Made by a program: the position numbers and the translations under genes. Of a stretch of DNA of 64,000 bases, positions 35,691 through 44,986 are shown one piece after another (the stretch's first letter is position 1; each line of letters starts with the position of its first letter). The DNA comes from Fusobacterium naviforme. Lineage in GTDB: Bacteria > Bacillota > Clostridia > Lachnospirales > Lachnospiraceae. A model generated the notes under the pieces. That model was given only the letters and a program-made list of their open reading frames with translations. It had not been told where the DNA came from and searched no databases. The DNA is taken from positions 1-64,000 of the forward strand of contig PYGH01000007.1 of the NCBI GenBank assembly GCA_003014445.1, in the 5' to 3' direction.

Positions 35691-38600
35691 ATGGGCGTTA
35701 GAAGAGTCTATGTGGAGAAGAAGCCGGACTATGCCGTTCGCGCAAGAGAGCTCGCGGAGAATATCCGGAGTTATCTCGGCATAAGCAGCATAAGCCGCGT
35801 GCGGGTTCTGGTGCGCTATGACATCGAAAATATGACGGATGAGAGCTATGCGCTGGCGAGAGGAACCATCTTTTCTGAGCCGCCGCTGGACAGCTGCTAT
35901 GAGGAGAGCTTTCCGAAGAATGCGGATGATGCTGTCTTTTCCGTAGAGTTTCTTCCGGGCCAGTTCGATCAGCGCGCAGATTCGGCAGAACAGTGTGTGA
36001 AGCTTCTGGACGAAAAGGCCAGCCCGGTGATACGCTCTGCGACGACCTATGTGCTGAGCGGAACCCCGACGGAGGAGGAGCTTGCCGCTGTGAAGAGCTT
36101 CTGCATCAACCCGGTGGACTCCAGAGAGACCTCGGAGGAGAAGCCGGACACTCTGCATATAGACTATCCTGCGCCGGAGGATGTGAAGAGCTTTGAAGGC
36201 TTCTGCAGCATGGATGAGAAGGCGTTTCATGCGCTCTATTTCTCGCTGAATCTTGCAATGACCTACGATGATTTTTCCTTCATCCGCAGCTATTTTGAGA
36301 AAGAGCAGCGGGATCCGACTGTGACCGAGATCCGGATGCTGGATACTTACTGGTCGGATCACTGCCGTCATACGACCTTCCAGACAGAGCTCACAGATAT
36401 TCGTTTTCTGGAGGGAGACTACAGAGAGCGGCTGGTGAAGAGCTATGAGCGCTACTTATGCGACCGCGAGGATGTGTTCCATGGAAGAAAGGACAAGTTT
36501 GTCTGTCTCATGGATCTTGCGCTTATGGGAATGCGAAAGCTCAGGAAGGAGGGCAAGCTCACTGATCAGGAGGAAACAGACGAGATTAATGCCTGCTCCG
36601 TGATTGTTCCGGTTGAGATCGACGGTGTCACAGAGGAGTGGCTTGTAAATTTTAAGAACGAGACGCACAACCATCCGACGGAAATCGAGCCGTTCGGAGG
36701 CGCAGCGACCTGTCTCGGTGGCGCAATAAGGGATCCGCTCTCCGGAAGAACCTATGTCTATCAGGCCATGCGCATCACAGGTGCGGCAGATCCCACCGTC
36801 CCGCTTGGAGAGACCCTCCCGGGCAAGCTCCCGCAGAGGAAGCTGGTCACGGAGGCCGCCCGCGGATATTCCTCCTACGGAAATCAGATCGGCTTGGCAA
36901 CAGGCTATGTGAAGGAGATTTATCATCCGGACTATGTTGCGAAGCGCATGGAGCTCGGTGCAGTTATGGCAGCGGCGCCGCGGAAAAATGTGCGCCGTCT
37001 CACGTCCGATCCGGGAGATGTCATCGTACTGCTCGGCGGTGAGACCGGGCGCGACGGAATCGGAGGCGCGACGGGCTCCTCCAAGGTTCATACGACCGAT
37101 TCCATTGAGATCTGCGGCGCAGAGGTGCAGAAGGGCAATGCGCCCACAGAGCGGAAGCTTCAGCGTCTGTTCCGTCGCCCTGAGGCGAGTACGCTGATCA
37201 AGAAGTGCAATGATTTTGGGGCGGGCGGCGTCTCCGTGGCGATCGGAGAGCTTGCGGCGGGGCTTGATATCGACCTCGACAAGGTTCCGAAGAAGTACGC
37301 GGGACTGGACGGGACGGAGCTTGCGATATCGGAGTCGCAGGAGCGCATGGCCTGCGTCATCGACCCGAAGGATGTAGAGCAGTTCCTCGCATATGCACAG
37401 GAAGAGAATCTCGGCGCTGTTCCGGTCGCTGTGGTCACGGAGAGCCCGCGCTTAAGGATGCGCTGGAGAGGCAAAACCATAGTAGATATCAGCAGAGAGT
37501 TCATCGACACCAATGGTGCGCATCTTAAGGCACAGGTTGAGGTGGAGATGCCGGTGAAGGCAGAGAGCCCGCTGACAGTGCAGCCGGTCACTGACATTCG
37601 CTCCCACTGGCTTAAGACGCTTGCAGATCTGAATGTCTGCTCTCAGAAGGGTCTGGTCGAGATGTTTGACAGCTCGATCGGCGCCGGTACAGTCACAATG
37701 CCCTACGGCGGTCTCTACCAGATGTCAGAAATTCAGACTATGGTCGCGAAGCTTCCCGTGCTGAAGGGGAGCTGCGATGCAGTGACTATGATGAGCTACG
37801 GCTTTGATCCTTACCTCTCGAAGTGGAGCCCCTATCACGGCGCTGTATATGCAGTTGCGGATTCAGTCGCGAAGATTGCCGCAGCAGGAGGAGACTGGAG
37901 AAAGATTCACTTCACCTTCCAAGAATATTTCCGGCGTATGGATGATGAGAAGCCGCGCCGCTGGAGTCAGCCCTTTGCCGCACTGCTCGGGGCCTATGAG
38001 GCGCAGAGGGAGCTGGAGCTCGCAAGCATAGGCGGCAAGGACTCCATGTCCGGAACCTTTAACGAGATTGATGTTCCCCCCACGCTGGTGAGCTTTGCGG
38101 TGGATATCGCCAGTGCCAAAAATGTGGTCACGCCGGAGCTGAAGAAGGCCGGAAACCGTATTCTTTTGCTGCGTGTGCAGCGAGATGCGGATGCGCTTCC
38201 GGATTTTGCAGACCTGAAGGCGCAGTATTCCGCGCTCTTTGAGGATGTTCTGGCGGGGCGTGTTGTGAGCTCCTATGCGCTGTCCCGCCACGGCATTGCG
38301 GAGGGCCTTGCAAAGATGGCCTTCGGCAACAGACTGGGTGTCAGGGTATCGGATGCGGTGCGCGCGGAGGAGCTTTTTGCACCGGCCTGGTGCGATCTGC
38401 TTCTGGAGGTTCCTGCGGAGCACTGCGCTGCGCTCAAGGCTCGCTGCACCCTGCTCGGAGAGGTGACGGAGCGCGCCGTACTGGCGTTTCAGAGCATGGA
38501 GCTGCCACTTTCTGAGGCCGAACGCGCCTGGACGGGTACGCTGGAGAAGATATTCCCGACTGCTGCGGGTGCAGAAGGAAAGGCGCTCGATACGCCGCTG

Positions 38601-39440
38601 TACCGCACAGAGGCAGCAGCTGTCTGCACGCATAAGCTCGGCATACCGCGCGTCTTCATTCCGGTATTTCCGGGTACAAACTGTGAGATCGATTCTCTCC
38701 GTTCCTTTGAGCGGGCGGGAGCAGAGGTATATGCTCCCGTATTCAGAAATCGCAGTGCGCAGGACATACTGGATTCTGTCGAAGCATACAGAAAGGGGAT
38801 CTCAGAGGCGCAGATTGTCATGTTCCCCGGCGGATTCTCCGCGGGAGATGAACCGGAGGGAAGCGCAAAGTTCTTTGCGACGGCCTTCCGCAATCAAAAG
38901 ATCCGCGAGGAGGTGCTGAAGCTTCTGAATGAGAGAGACGGACTGATGCTCGGCATCTGCAACGGCTTTCAGGCGCTGATTAAGCTCGGGCTGGTTCCAT
39001 ATGCGGACATCAGGGAGCAGGCGGCGGATGCACCGACACTTGCCATGAACACGATAGGAAGACATATCAGCCGCATGGTAAATATGAAGGTCGTATCCAA
39101 CAAGTCACCGTGGCTCATGGGCGCGGAGCTCGGCGGAGTGTATGCGAACGCGGCTTCCCACGGTGAGGGACGCTTTGTCGCACCGCAGGGGACCATAGAG
39201 GCACTCTTTCAGAACGGACAGGTCGCGACGCAGTATTGCGCGCCGGACGGCTCCGTCACGATGGAGGAGGAGTGGAATCCGAACGGTTCCTACTATGCAA
39301 TAGAGGGAATCACCAGTGCAGACGGCAGAATTTATGGAAAAATGGCGCATCCGGAGCGCATCGGAGCTTATGTTAACATCAATATTCCTGTGCGTCAGGA
39401 TATGAAAATTTTTGAATCGGGTGTTGCCTATTTTAAGTGA
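35691..39440 (+). CDS. purL: Phosphoribosylformylglycinamidine synthase, single-chain
   Basis: 1249 residues. ATG 35691 is chosen for AAAGGAG 6 bases before; an upstream frame extension to 35646 has no ribosome site. The synthetase part contains NETHNHPTEIEPFGGAATCL, GGAIRDPLSGRTYVYQAMR, GGETGRDGIGGATGSSKVHT and a second half with SWKxPYHGA-like repeat folds. The C-terminal glutaminase has VFPGTNCEIDS, FPGGFSAGDE, GICNGFQALIKLG with the nucleophile Cys, and ASHGEGRF. The enzyme converts FGAR, ATP and glutamine to FGAM in purine synthesis. Many Bacilli split it into PurS/Q/L; the fused form is common in Clostridia. Likely monocistronic. Confidence 0.95.
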   Translation: MGVRRVYVEKKPDYAVRARELAENIRSYLGISSISRVRVLVRYDIENMTDESYALARGTIFSEPPLDSCYEESFPKNADDAVFSVEFLPGQFDQRADSAEQCVKLLDEKASPVIRSATTYVLSGTPTEEELAAVKSFCINPVDSRETSEEKPDTLHIDYPAPEDVKSFEGFCSMDEKAFHALYFSLNLAMTYDDFSFIRSYFEKEQRDPTVTEIRMLDTYWSDHCRHTTFQTELTDIRFLEGDYRERLVKSYERYLCDREDVFHGRKDKFVCLMDLALMGMRKLRKEGKLTDQEETDEINACSVIVPVEIDGVTEEWLVNFKNETHNHPTEIEPFGGAATCLGGAIRDPLSGRTYVYQAMRITGAADPTVPLGETLPGKLPQRKLVTEAARGYSSYGNQIGLATGYVKEIYHPDYVAKRMELGAVMAAAPRKNVRRLTSDPGDVIVLLGGETGRDGIGGATGSSKVHTTDSIEICGAEVQKGNAPTERKLQRLFRRPEASTLIKKCNDFGAGGVSVAIGELAAGLDIDLDKVPKKYAGLDGTELAISESQERMACVIDPKDVEQFLAYAQEENLGAVPVAVVTESPRLRMRWRGKTIVDISREFIDTNGAHLKAQVEVEMPVKAESPLTVQPVTDIRSHWLKTLADLNVCSQKGLVEMFDSSIGAGTVTMPYGGLYQMSEIQTMVAKLPVLKGSCDAVTMMSYGFDPYLSKWSPYHGAVYAVADSVAKIAAAGGDWRKIHFTFQEYFRRMDDEKPRRWSQPFAALLGAYEAQRELELASIGGKDSMSGTFNEIDVPPTLVSFAVDIASAKNVVTPELKKAGNRILLLRVQRDADALPDFADLKAQYSALFEDVLAGRVVSSYALSRHGIAEGLAKMAFGNRLGVRVSDAVRAEELFAPAWCDLLLEVPAEHCAALKARCTLLGEVTERAVLAFQSMELPLSEAERAWTGTLEKIFPTAAGAEGKALDTPLYRTEAAAVCTHKLGIPRVFIPVFPGTNCEIDSLRSFERAGAEVYAPVFRNRSAQDILDSVEAYRKGISEAQIVMFPGGFSAGDEPEGSAKFFATAFRNQKIREEVLKLLNERDGLMLGICNGFQALIKLGLVPYADIREQAADAPTLAMNTIGRHISRMVNMKVVSNKSPWLMGAELGGVYANAASHGEGRFVAPQGTIEALFQNGQVATQYCAPDGSVTMEEEWNPNGSYYAIEGITSADGRIYGKMAHPERIGAYVNINIPVRQDMKIFESGVAYFK

Positions 39441-39448
39441 TTCGAGTA

Positions 39449-39520
39449 TGATAAACGCGCAGTAGTTTATCGGAGCCCTGGCTTCCGCACTGCTGGGATT
39501 ATCGGTATGGGCGTTTATCA
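39449..39520 (+). ncRNA. Structured leader element of unknown class upstream of lysC
   Basis: A perfect 10 bp outer stem pairs TGATAAACGC (39449-39458) with GCGTTTATCA (39511-39520). Inside it GCAGT pairs with ACTGC, and CGGAGCC pairs with GGCTTCCG with one bulge, followed by an unpaired segment of about 15 bases (GGATTATCGGTATGG). A separate terminator-like hairpin follows at 39536. The layout (structured element, then terminator, then start codon) resembles a riboswitch or attenuator. It is much shorter than a lysine riboswitch and lacks its core. It may alternatively be the purL terminator region. Confidence 0.4.
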
Positions 39521-39535
39521 CAGCGAAGAGATAAG

Positions 39536-39573
39536 GGGCAAGATCGACCTGACCGGTCGGTCTTGCCTTCATT
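39536..39573 (+). terminator. Terminator-like hairpin directly before lysC (possible attenuator)
   Basis: GGCAAGATCGACC pairs with GGTCGGTCTTGCC (one T-G pair and a 5-base loop) and is followed by TTCATTT, only 17 bases before the lysC ATG. It could end purL transcription or, with the structure upstream, control lysC. Confidence 0.65.
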
Positions 39574-39589
39574 TATGAGAGGTAAGGCT

Positions 39590-40909
39590 ATGAAGAAGGT
39601 TGTAAAGTTCGGGGGAAGCTCCCTCGCGAGCGCAAAGCAGTTTAAGAAGGCCGGGGAGATCATCCGCTCGGACAAGTCCAGGCGCTATGTAGTTCCGTCT
39701 GCCCCGGGGAAGCGAAGCCCGGAAGACATCAAGGTGACGGATCTGCTGTATCGGATGTATGATGCCGCAGGCGATCAGGTCGCCTATGGAAAGATATTTA
39801 CGCAGATACGCGCGCGCTACGAGGAGATCATAGAGGGTCTGGGGCTGAATCTGAATCTTGAGGATGCCTACAGAAGAATGGAAGAGGGCTTTGTGCATCA
39901 GATCGGCAGAGATTACGCCGCAAGCCGCGGAGAATATCTGAATGGTCTGGTCATGGCGGCTTATCTCGGCTATGAGTTTATAGATCCGGCAGAGATTATC
40001 GTGTTTCATGACGACAGCACACTGGATCGGGAGGCGACGGAAAAGGCGGTTTCCGAGCGCCTCTGCGACGTTGATTATGCGGTGATTCCGGGCTTTTACG
40101 GCGCAAAGCGGGACGGAAGCATTACTACCTTCTCACGCGGCGGCTCCGACGTGACCGGCTCCGTGATTGCCGGAGCGATTCATGCGGATCTCTATGAGAA
40201 CTGGACCGATGTGTCCGGCTTCCTCTGTGCAGATCCCCATATTGTCGATAACCCGGAGGTGATCGATACCATCACCTACCATGAGCTGAGGGAGCTTTCC
40301 TACATGGGGGCAGGGGTCATGCACGAGGACGCAATCTTCCCCGTGAGAAAAGAGGGAATTCCGATCAATATCCGGAACACGAACCGCCCGAACGACAAGG
40401 GAACCATGATCGTCGAGAGCACCTGCAGAAAGCCGCGCTTTACCATCACCGGTGTGGCTGGTAAGAAAGGCTTCTGCTCCGTGACCATCGACAAGGATAT
40501 GATGAATTCCGAGATCGGCTTCTGTCGCAAGGTGCTGCAGGTCTTTGAGGACAATGGCATCTGTCTGGAGCACATGCCCTCTGGGATAGACACGATGACG
40601 ATCGTTGTGCATCAGACAGAGTTTCTGGACAATGAGCAGAGGATCGTTGCGGGCATCCATCGCGCCGTGCATCCGGATCAGATCATACTTGAGGATGATC
40701 TCGCGCTGATCGCGGTAGTGGGGCGCGGGATGAAGGATCAGAGAGGAACAGCGGCGCGCGTTTTTGCGGCGCTGAGCCATGAGCACGTGAATGTCAAGAT
40801 GATAGATCAGGGCTCCAGTGAGTTCAATATCATCGTGGGCGTGAAGAGCCGGGATTTTGAGGTGGCGATCCGCGCGATATACCGCATTTTTGTAGAGACA
40901 CAGCTGTAA
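39590..40909 (+). CDS. lysC: Aspartate kinase
   Basis: 439 residues. ATG 39590 follows GAGAGGTAAGG. The kinase part begins KKVVKFGGSSLASAKQFKKA and contains VIPGFYGAKRDGSITTFSRG and GSDVTGSVIAGAIHADLYEN, with WTDVSGFLCADP. The tail has two ACT domains (FTITGVAGKKGFCSVTIDKD; IAVVGRGMKDQRGTAARVFA), where lysine or threonine would inhibit. It phosphorylates aspartate, opening the lysine/DAP, threonine and methionine routes. asd, dapA and dapB of the same route lie at 48603-55989. A structured leader precedes it. Confidence 0.95.
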   Translation: MKKVVKFGGSSLASAKQFKKAGEIIRSDKSRRYVVPSAPGKRSPEDIKVTDLLYRMYDAAGDQVAYGKIFTQIRARYEEIIEGLGLNLNLEDAYRRMEEGFVHQIGRDYAASRGEYLNGLVMAAYLGYEFIDPAEIIVFHDDSTLDREATEKAVSERLCDVDYAVIPGFYGAKRDGSITTFSRGGSDVTGSVIAGAIHADLYENWTDVSGFLCADPHIVDNPEVIDTITYHELRELSYMGAGVMHEDAIFPVRKEGIPINIRNTNRPNDKGTMIVESTCRKPRFTITGVAGKKGFCSVTIDKDMMNSEIGFCRKVLQVFEDNGICLEHMPSGIDTMTIVVHQTEFLDNEQRIVAGIHRAVHPDQIILEDDLALIAVVGRGMKDQRGTAARVFAALSHEHVNVKMIDQGSSEFNIIVGVKSRDFEVAIRAIYRIFVETQL

Positions 40910-40917
40910 GAGAAGAG

Positions 40918-40959
40918 GCATTCCGGCGCGGCATCATTTCTGGTGCCGCGCCAAAATGC
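40918..40959 (+). repeat. Intercistronic hairpin between lysC and the flavoprotein gene
   Basis: GGCGCGGCA (40925-40933) pairs with TGCCGCGCC (40944-40952), and GCATT/AATGC extend it outside a small internal loop. No T tract follows, so it is not a classical terminator. It may stabilise the lysC mRNA end or act as a weak stop. Confidence 0.55.
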
Positions 40960-40985
40960 AGTGAGCTGAAAGCAGGAGGATACCA

Positions 40986-42242
40986 GTGCATCAGGTGATT
41001 GTGATCGGCGGCGGTGCCGCGGGAATGCTCGCAGCCATTGCCGCGGCGGGAGCGGGCGCGAAGGTGCTGCTTCTCGAGAAGAATGAAAAGCTCGGCAAGA
41101 AGCTTTTTATCACCGGAAAGGGACGCTGCAATCTGACGAATGCGGCAGATATGAAGGAGGTGCAGGAGAGCGTGGTCAGTAATCCGCGCTTTCTCTTCAG
41201 CGCATTTCGGGAATATACGAATGCAGACATCATGCGTCTGATAGAGGAGAACGGGTGTCCGCTGAAAACAGAGCGCGGTCAGCGCGTATTTCCGGTGAGC
41301 GATCACAGCTATGATGTTATCAATGCGCTGGAGCGCGCGCTGAAGCGCGTGGGCGTCAGCTGGCGCCTCCATACAGAAGTGTCAGGCATCGAAACAGATG
41401 TGGCGGCGGGCGGCACAGCAGCTGTCAGCGGCGTACGGTTCTGCGATGGTGCGCTGCTGCCTGCGGACAGAGTGGTTCTTGCAACGGGCGGACTCTCTTA
41501 CCCGGCGACAGGCTCTGACGGCGCCGGACTTCGTTTTGCAGAGCGGCTGGGACACCGCATCACGCCGGCTCTGCCCTCTCTTGTCCCACTGCTGATCCGG
41601 GAGCAGAGCATAGCCGCAGATCTCATGGGACTCTCGCTGAAGAATGTTTCCATTTCCATACGGGAGGGAAATAAAGAGCGCTACAGTGATTTTGGGGAGC
41701 TGCTCTTTACACACTTCGGACTGAGCGGCCCCGTGATACTCTCTGCGAGCGCGGTGGTTGGTCCGCTCCTGAAAAAGAAGGAGCTTGCGCTGTTCATAGA
41801 TCTGAAACCGGCACTTTCCGGAGAACAGCTCGACCAGCGCCTGCTCAGGGATTTTTCGGATCTGCAGAACCGCGCGCTGAAGAATGCACTCTCCGGATTA
41901 TTTCCCTCAAGACTCATTTCCGAGGTGATACGGCAGTCAGGGGTATCTCCGGAGCGAAGGATTCATGATCTGACGAGGGAAGAGCGGGCTGCGCTCGTTG
42001 GCGCGACCAAGGGGCTTCATTATACGCTGACCGGACTTCGGGGCTTCAATGAAGCGATTATCACAAAGGGCGGCGTCAGTGTGAAGGAGGTGAATCCCTC
42101 CACAATGGAATCGAAAAGGATTTCCGGACTGTATTTTGCAGGAGAGCTCCTGGATCTTGACGCACTGACAGGCGGTTTTAATCTTCAGATTGCGTGGTCA
42201 ACAGGCTGGCTTGCCGGAAAAAGTGCGGCGGAGGAGAGATAA
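40986..42242 (+). CDS. BaiN/HI0933-family NAD(P)/FAD-dependent oxidoreductase
   Basis: 418 residues from GTG 40986, 8 bases after AGGAGG. The FAD-binding start is VIVIGGGAAGMLAAIAAAGA with LLLEKNEKLGKKLFITGKGR, then CNLTNAAD, the HI0933 signature. Later marks are LATGGLSYPATGSDGAGLRF, LFTHFGLSGPVILSAS, TKGGVSVKEVNPSTMESKRI and GLYFAGELLDLDALTGGFNL. The family includes BaiN, implicated in bile acid 7-dehydroxylation, but most members have no known substrate; I would not infer bile acid use here. The stop is one base before cmk. Confidence 0.9.
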   Translation: MHQVIVIGGGAAGMLAAIAAAGAGAKVLLLEKNEKLGKKLFITGKGRCNLTNAADMKEVQESVVSNPRFLFSAFREYTNADIMRLIEENGCPLKTERGQRVFPVSDHSYDVINALERALKRVGVSWRLHTEVSGIETDVAAGGTAAVSGVRFCDGALLPADRVVLATGGLSYPATGSDGAGLRFAERLGHRITPALPSLVPLLIREQSIAADLMGLSLKNVSISIREGNKERYSDFGELLFTHFGLSGPVILSASAVVGPLLKKKELALFIDLKPALSGEQLDQRLLRDFSDLQNRALKNALSGLFPSRLISEVIRQSGVSPERRIHDLTREERAALVGATKGLHYTLTGLRGFNEAIITKGGVSVKEVNPSTMESKRISGLYFAGELLDLDALTGGFNLQIAWSTGWLAGKSAAEER

Positions 42243-42243
42243 A

Positions 42244-42921
42244 ATGGAGAAGATCAGAGCGCTTGCGATCGATGGCCCTGCGGGAGCAGGAAAATCGACA
42301 ATTGCAAAGGCAGTGAGCAGAGAGCTGAACTGGATCTATGTGGACACGGGTGCGATGTTTCGCGCGATTGCCCTGTTCCTGACAGAGAGAGGCACGGACA
42401 CGGATTCGGAGGAGGCTGTCGCAGCCGCACTGGACGGGGTGGATATTGCGCTCCGCCATGAGAACGGAGAGCAGAGAATCTTTTTAAACGGCAGGGATGT
42501 TTCTGCGGAAATTCGCGAGGAGGCCGTCGGAAATATGGCGAGTCGGGTGAGCGTCTATCCCGCGGTGCGAAACAAGCTTCTGCTCCTTCAGCGTCAGCTT
42601 GCGGCAGCGCAGCCGGTCGTGATGGACGGACGTGACATCGGGACCGTCGTGCTTCCGAACGCGGATACAAAGATATATCTCACTGCCAGTGCAGAGGTGC
42701 GCGCAAAAAGACGGCTCAGAGAGCTGCTTCTGAAGGGGCAGAGCGCAGAGCTCGCCGAGGTTCAGAGAGATATTGAGGCGCGTGACTACAGAGATATGCA
42801 CAGAGAGACGGCGCCGCTCCGGCAGGCAGAGGACGCTGTGCTTCTGGACAGCTCGGATATGAGTGCGGCGGAGGTGCAGCAGAAGATTCTTTCAATTGTT
42901 CGGAACAGCCTGGAGAGGTGA
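42244..42921 (+). CDS. cmk: Cytidylate kinase
   Basis: 225 residues. The P-loop is AIDGPAGAGKSTIAKAVSRE and the following WIYVDTGAMFRAIAL is the family NMP-binding signature. Later motifs are VVMDGRDIGTVVLPNADTKI and YLTASAEVRAKRRLREL, with RDYRDMHRETAPLRQAEDAV. It phosphorylates CMP and dCMP. Directly followed by ispH and the S1-domain gene, an order typical of Clostridia. Confidence 0.96.
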   Translation: MEKIRALAIDGPAGAGKSTIAKAVSRELNWIYVDTGAMFRAIALFLTERGTDTDSEEAVAAALDGVDIALRHENGEQRIFLNGRDVSAEIREEAVGNMASRVSVYPAVRNKLLLLQRQLAAAQPVVMDGRDIGTVVLPNADTKIYLTASAEVRAKRRLRELLLKGQSAELAEVQRDIEARDYRDMHRETAPLRQAEDAVLLDSSDMSAAEVQQKILSIVRNSLER

Positions 42922-42925
42922 AGCT

Positions 42926-43780
42926 TTGGCCAGTATAAAAATTGCGGAAAAGGCGGGATTCTGCTTCGGTGTGCGCAAGGCGGTGGAGACAGTGTACCGC
43001 GAGGCGGAGGAAGCAAGAGGGGAGGTCTATACCTACGGTCCCATCATTCACAACGAGGAGGTCGTGAAGGATCTGGAACGGAAAGGAGTCCGGGTTCTTG
43101 ACGGGCCGGAGGCGCTCAGAGCACTTCGCGGGGGAACCGTCATCATTCGCTCTCACGGGATCGGCCGGGAGATCTATGAGATCTGTGAGAAGAAGCAGCT
43201 CCGTGTGGTGGACGCGACCTGTCCCTTTGTCGCAAAAATTCACCGCATTGTGCAGGAAGAGAATGCAAAGGGGCGCCAGGTCATTATTGTCGGAGATCCC
43301 GCACATCCGGAGGTCATGGGGATCCGGGGGTGGGGGAGGAAGGACACAGAGGTGATCGAATCTGCTGAAGATTTTGAAGCTCTGGGCCTGGAAAAGGGAA
43401 AAAGTATCAGTATTGTCGCGCAGACTACCTATAATCTGACAAAGTTTAAAAAGATTCTTGATAAAATTACGGATTTGGGTTATGATATAGCGTGTTTTAA
43501 TACGATTTGCAATGCCACGCAGGAGAGACAGACCGAGGCCGGAAGGATCGCCTCAGAGGTCGATGCCATGATTGTCATCGGCGGACAGAGCAGCTCCAAC
43601 ACGCGAAAGCTCGCGGAGATCTGCAGTGCCGCCTGTGAGAATACGTTTTTTGTGCAGACGGCGGATGATCTTGACCCGAAGGTCCTGGCGTCTTTTGAGC
43701 GTATAGGCATTACAGCGGGGGCATCAACCCCCAAACATATCATTGAGGAGGTTCAAACAATTGTCAGATCAGAGTTTTGA
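42926..43780 (+). CDS. ispH: 4-hydroxy-3-methylbut-2-enyl diphosphate reductase
   Basis: 284 residues from a TTG start at 42926, 7 bases after GGAGAGG; no ATG or GTG lies nearby in frame. It begins ASIKIAEKAGFCFGVRKAVE. Three conserved cysteines for the iron-sulfur cluster are present: GFCFGV, ATCPFVAK and NTICNATQERQ. Other marks are GPIIHNEEVVKDLERKGV, IIVGDPAHPEVMGIRGW, and GGQSSSNTRKL and GASTPKHIIEEV near the end. Last step of the MEP route, giving IPP and DMAPP. It overlaps the S1 protein gene by 20 bases; in some Clostridia these two are fused into one protein. Confidence 0.95.
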   Translation: MASIKIAEKAGFCFGVRKAVETVYREAEEARGEVYTYGPIIHNEEVVKDLERKGVRVLDGPEALRALRGGTVIIRSHGIGREIYEICEKKQLRVVDATCPFVAKIHRIVQEENAKGRQVIIVGDPAHPEVMGIRGWGRKDTEVIESAEDFEALGLEKGKSISIVAQTTYNLTKFKKILDKITDLGYDIACFNTICNATQERQTEAGRIASEVDAMIVIGGQSSSNTRKLAEICSAACENTFFVQTADDLDPKVLASFERIGITAGASTPKHIIEEVQTIVRSEF

Positions 43781-44873
43781 ACAGATGCTTGAGGAGTCTT
43801 TTAAGACAATTCACAACGGGGAAGTCGTAAAGGGAACAGTTCTTGATGTCAAAGAGGATCAGATCATCTTAAACATCGGCTATAAGTCGGATGGCATCAT
43901 CACCAGGAATGAGTACACGAACAACAACAGCCTCGACCTCCGGACTGTCGTGCAGATTGGTGAGGAACTGGAAGCAAAGGTCATGAAGGTAAATGACGGC
44001 GATGGCCAGGTATCCCTTTCCTACAGAAGACTTGCCGCGGACAGAGGAAACAAGCGTCTTGAGGAGGCCTACAACAATCACGAGGTTCTCAAGGCGAAGG
44101 TTGTTCAGGTTCTGAACGGCGGGCTCAGTGTCATGGTCGAGGAGGCGAGAGTCTTCATTCCGGCCAGCCTTGTGTCCGATTCCTATGAGAGAGATCTCAC
44201 CAAGTATGCGGATCAGGAAATCGAGTTTGTCATCACCGAGTTCAACCCGCGCAGAAGACGCATCATCGGTGACCGCAAGCAGCTCATGCTGGCTGCGAAG
44301 GCTGAGATGCAGAAGGAGCTCTTTGCCCGCATTAAGCCGGGAGACGTTGTCGAGGGTGTCGTGAAGAATGTCACCAATTTCGGCGCGTTTATCGACCTTG
44401 GCGGTGCGGATGGCCTGCTTCACATCTCCGAGATGAGCTGGGGCAGAATTGAGAACCCGAAGAAGGTCTTCAAGTCCGGAGACCAGGTCACAGTTCTTAT
44501 CAAGGATATTGTGGGAACCAAGATCGCACTCAGCCTGAAATTCCCGGAGCAGAATCCGTGGATTGATGCGGCGGAGAAGTATGCGCCGGGCAATGTTGTG
44601 ACAGGAAGAGTTGCCCGCATGACCGATTTCGGCGCGTTTGTTGAGCTTGAGCCGGGCGTGGACGCGCTGCTTCACGTCTCTCAGATTGCGCGCAGACACA
44701 TCGACAAGCCGGCGGATGTTCTTCAGATCGGTGACGAGATCGAGGCGCAGATCGTTGATTTCAATGAGGCTGACAGAAAGATCTCCCTCAGCATGAAGGC
44801 GCTTGAGATGCAGCCGCAGGGCGATGAGCTCGTGTACAGTGAGGAGGTTCAGCCGGAGGAGCAGCCGGAGTAG
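43761..44873 (+). CDS. S1-domain RNA-binding protein (ribosomal protein S1 homolog)
   Basis: 370 residues from TTG 43761, 9 bases after AGGAGG (43746-43751). Four S1 domains in tandem: residues about 18-88 (GEVVKGTVLDVKEDQIILNI), 104-170 (EVLKAKVVQVLNGGLSVMVE), 190-260 (GDVVEGVVKNVTNFGAFIDL, HISEMSW) and 275-345 (GNVVTGRVARMTDFGAFVEL, HVSQIARRHI). The acidic tail is Gln/Glu-rich. Such proteins bind mRNA and help initiation or stability; the Firmicutes forms are shorter than the six-domain E. coli S1. Terminator at 44921. Confidence 0.9.
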   Translation: MSDQSFEQMLEESFKTIHNGEVVKGTVLDVKEDQIILNIGYKSDGIITRNEYTNNNSLDLRTVVQIGEELEAKVMKVNDGDGQVSLSYRRLAADRGNKRLEEAYNNHEVLKAKVVQVLNGGLSVMVEEARVFIPASLVSDSYERDLTKYADQEIEFVITEFNPRRRRIIGDRKQLMLAAKAEMQKELFARIKPGDVVEGVVKNVTNFGAFIDLGGADGLLHISEMSWGRIENPKKVFKSGDQVTVLIKDIVGTKIALSLKFPEQNPWIDAAEKYAPGNVVTGRVARMTDFGAFVELEPGVDALLHVSQIARRHIDKPADVLQIGDEIEAQIVDFNEADRKISLSMKALEMQPQGDELVYSEEVQPEEQPE

Positions 44874-44920
44874 CAGCAGTAATACTGCTCTCTTCAGCTC
44901 TGAGACAGTTCGAGTTTACA

Positions 44921-44963
44921 GAGGGTCAAGGTGCGGAGCGTTCCGCGCTTTGGCCCTCTTTCT
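44921..44963 (+). terminator. Terminator after the S1-domain gene
   Basis: GAGGGTCAA pairs with TTTGGCCCTC with inner GGA/TCC pairing and is followed by TTTCT. Confidence 0.75.
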
Positions 44964-44986
44964 GACTGCGCCGAAGGAGGTGCATA

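Noticed and set aside
39441-39589. Lysine riboswitch upstream of lysC
   Set aside because: The leader is too short (about 150 bases including the terminator) and lacks the five-helix core of that riboswitch. It is kept only as an unclassified structured leader.
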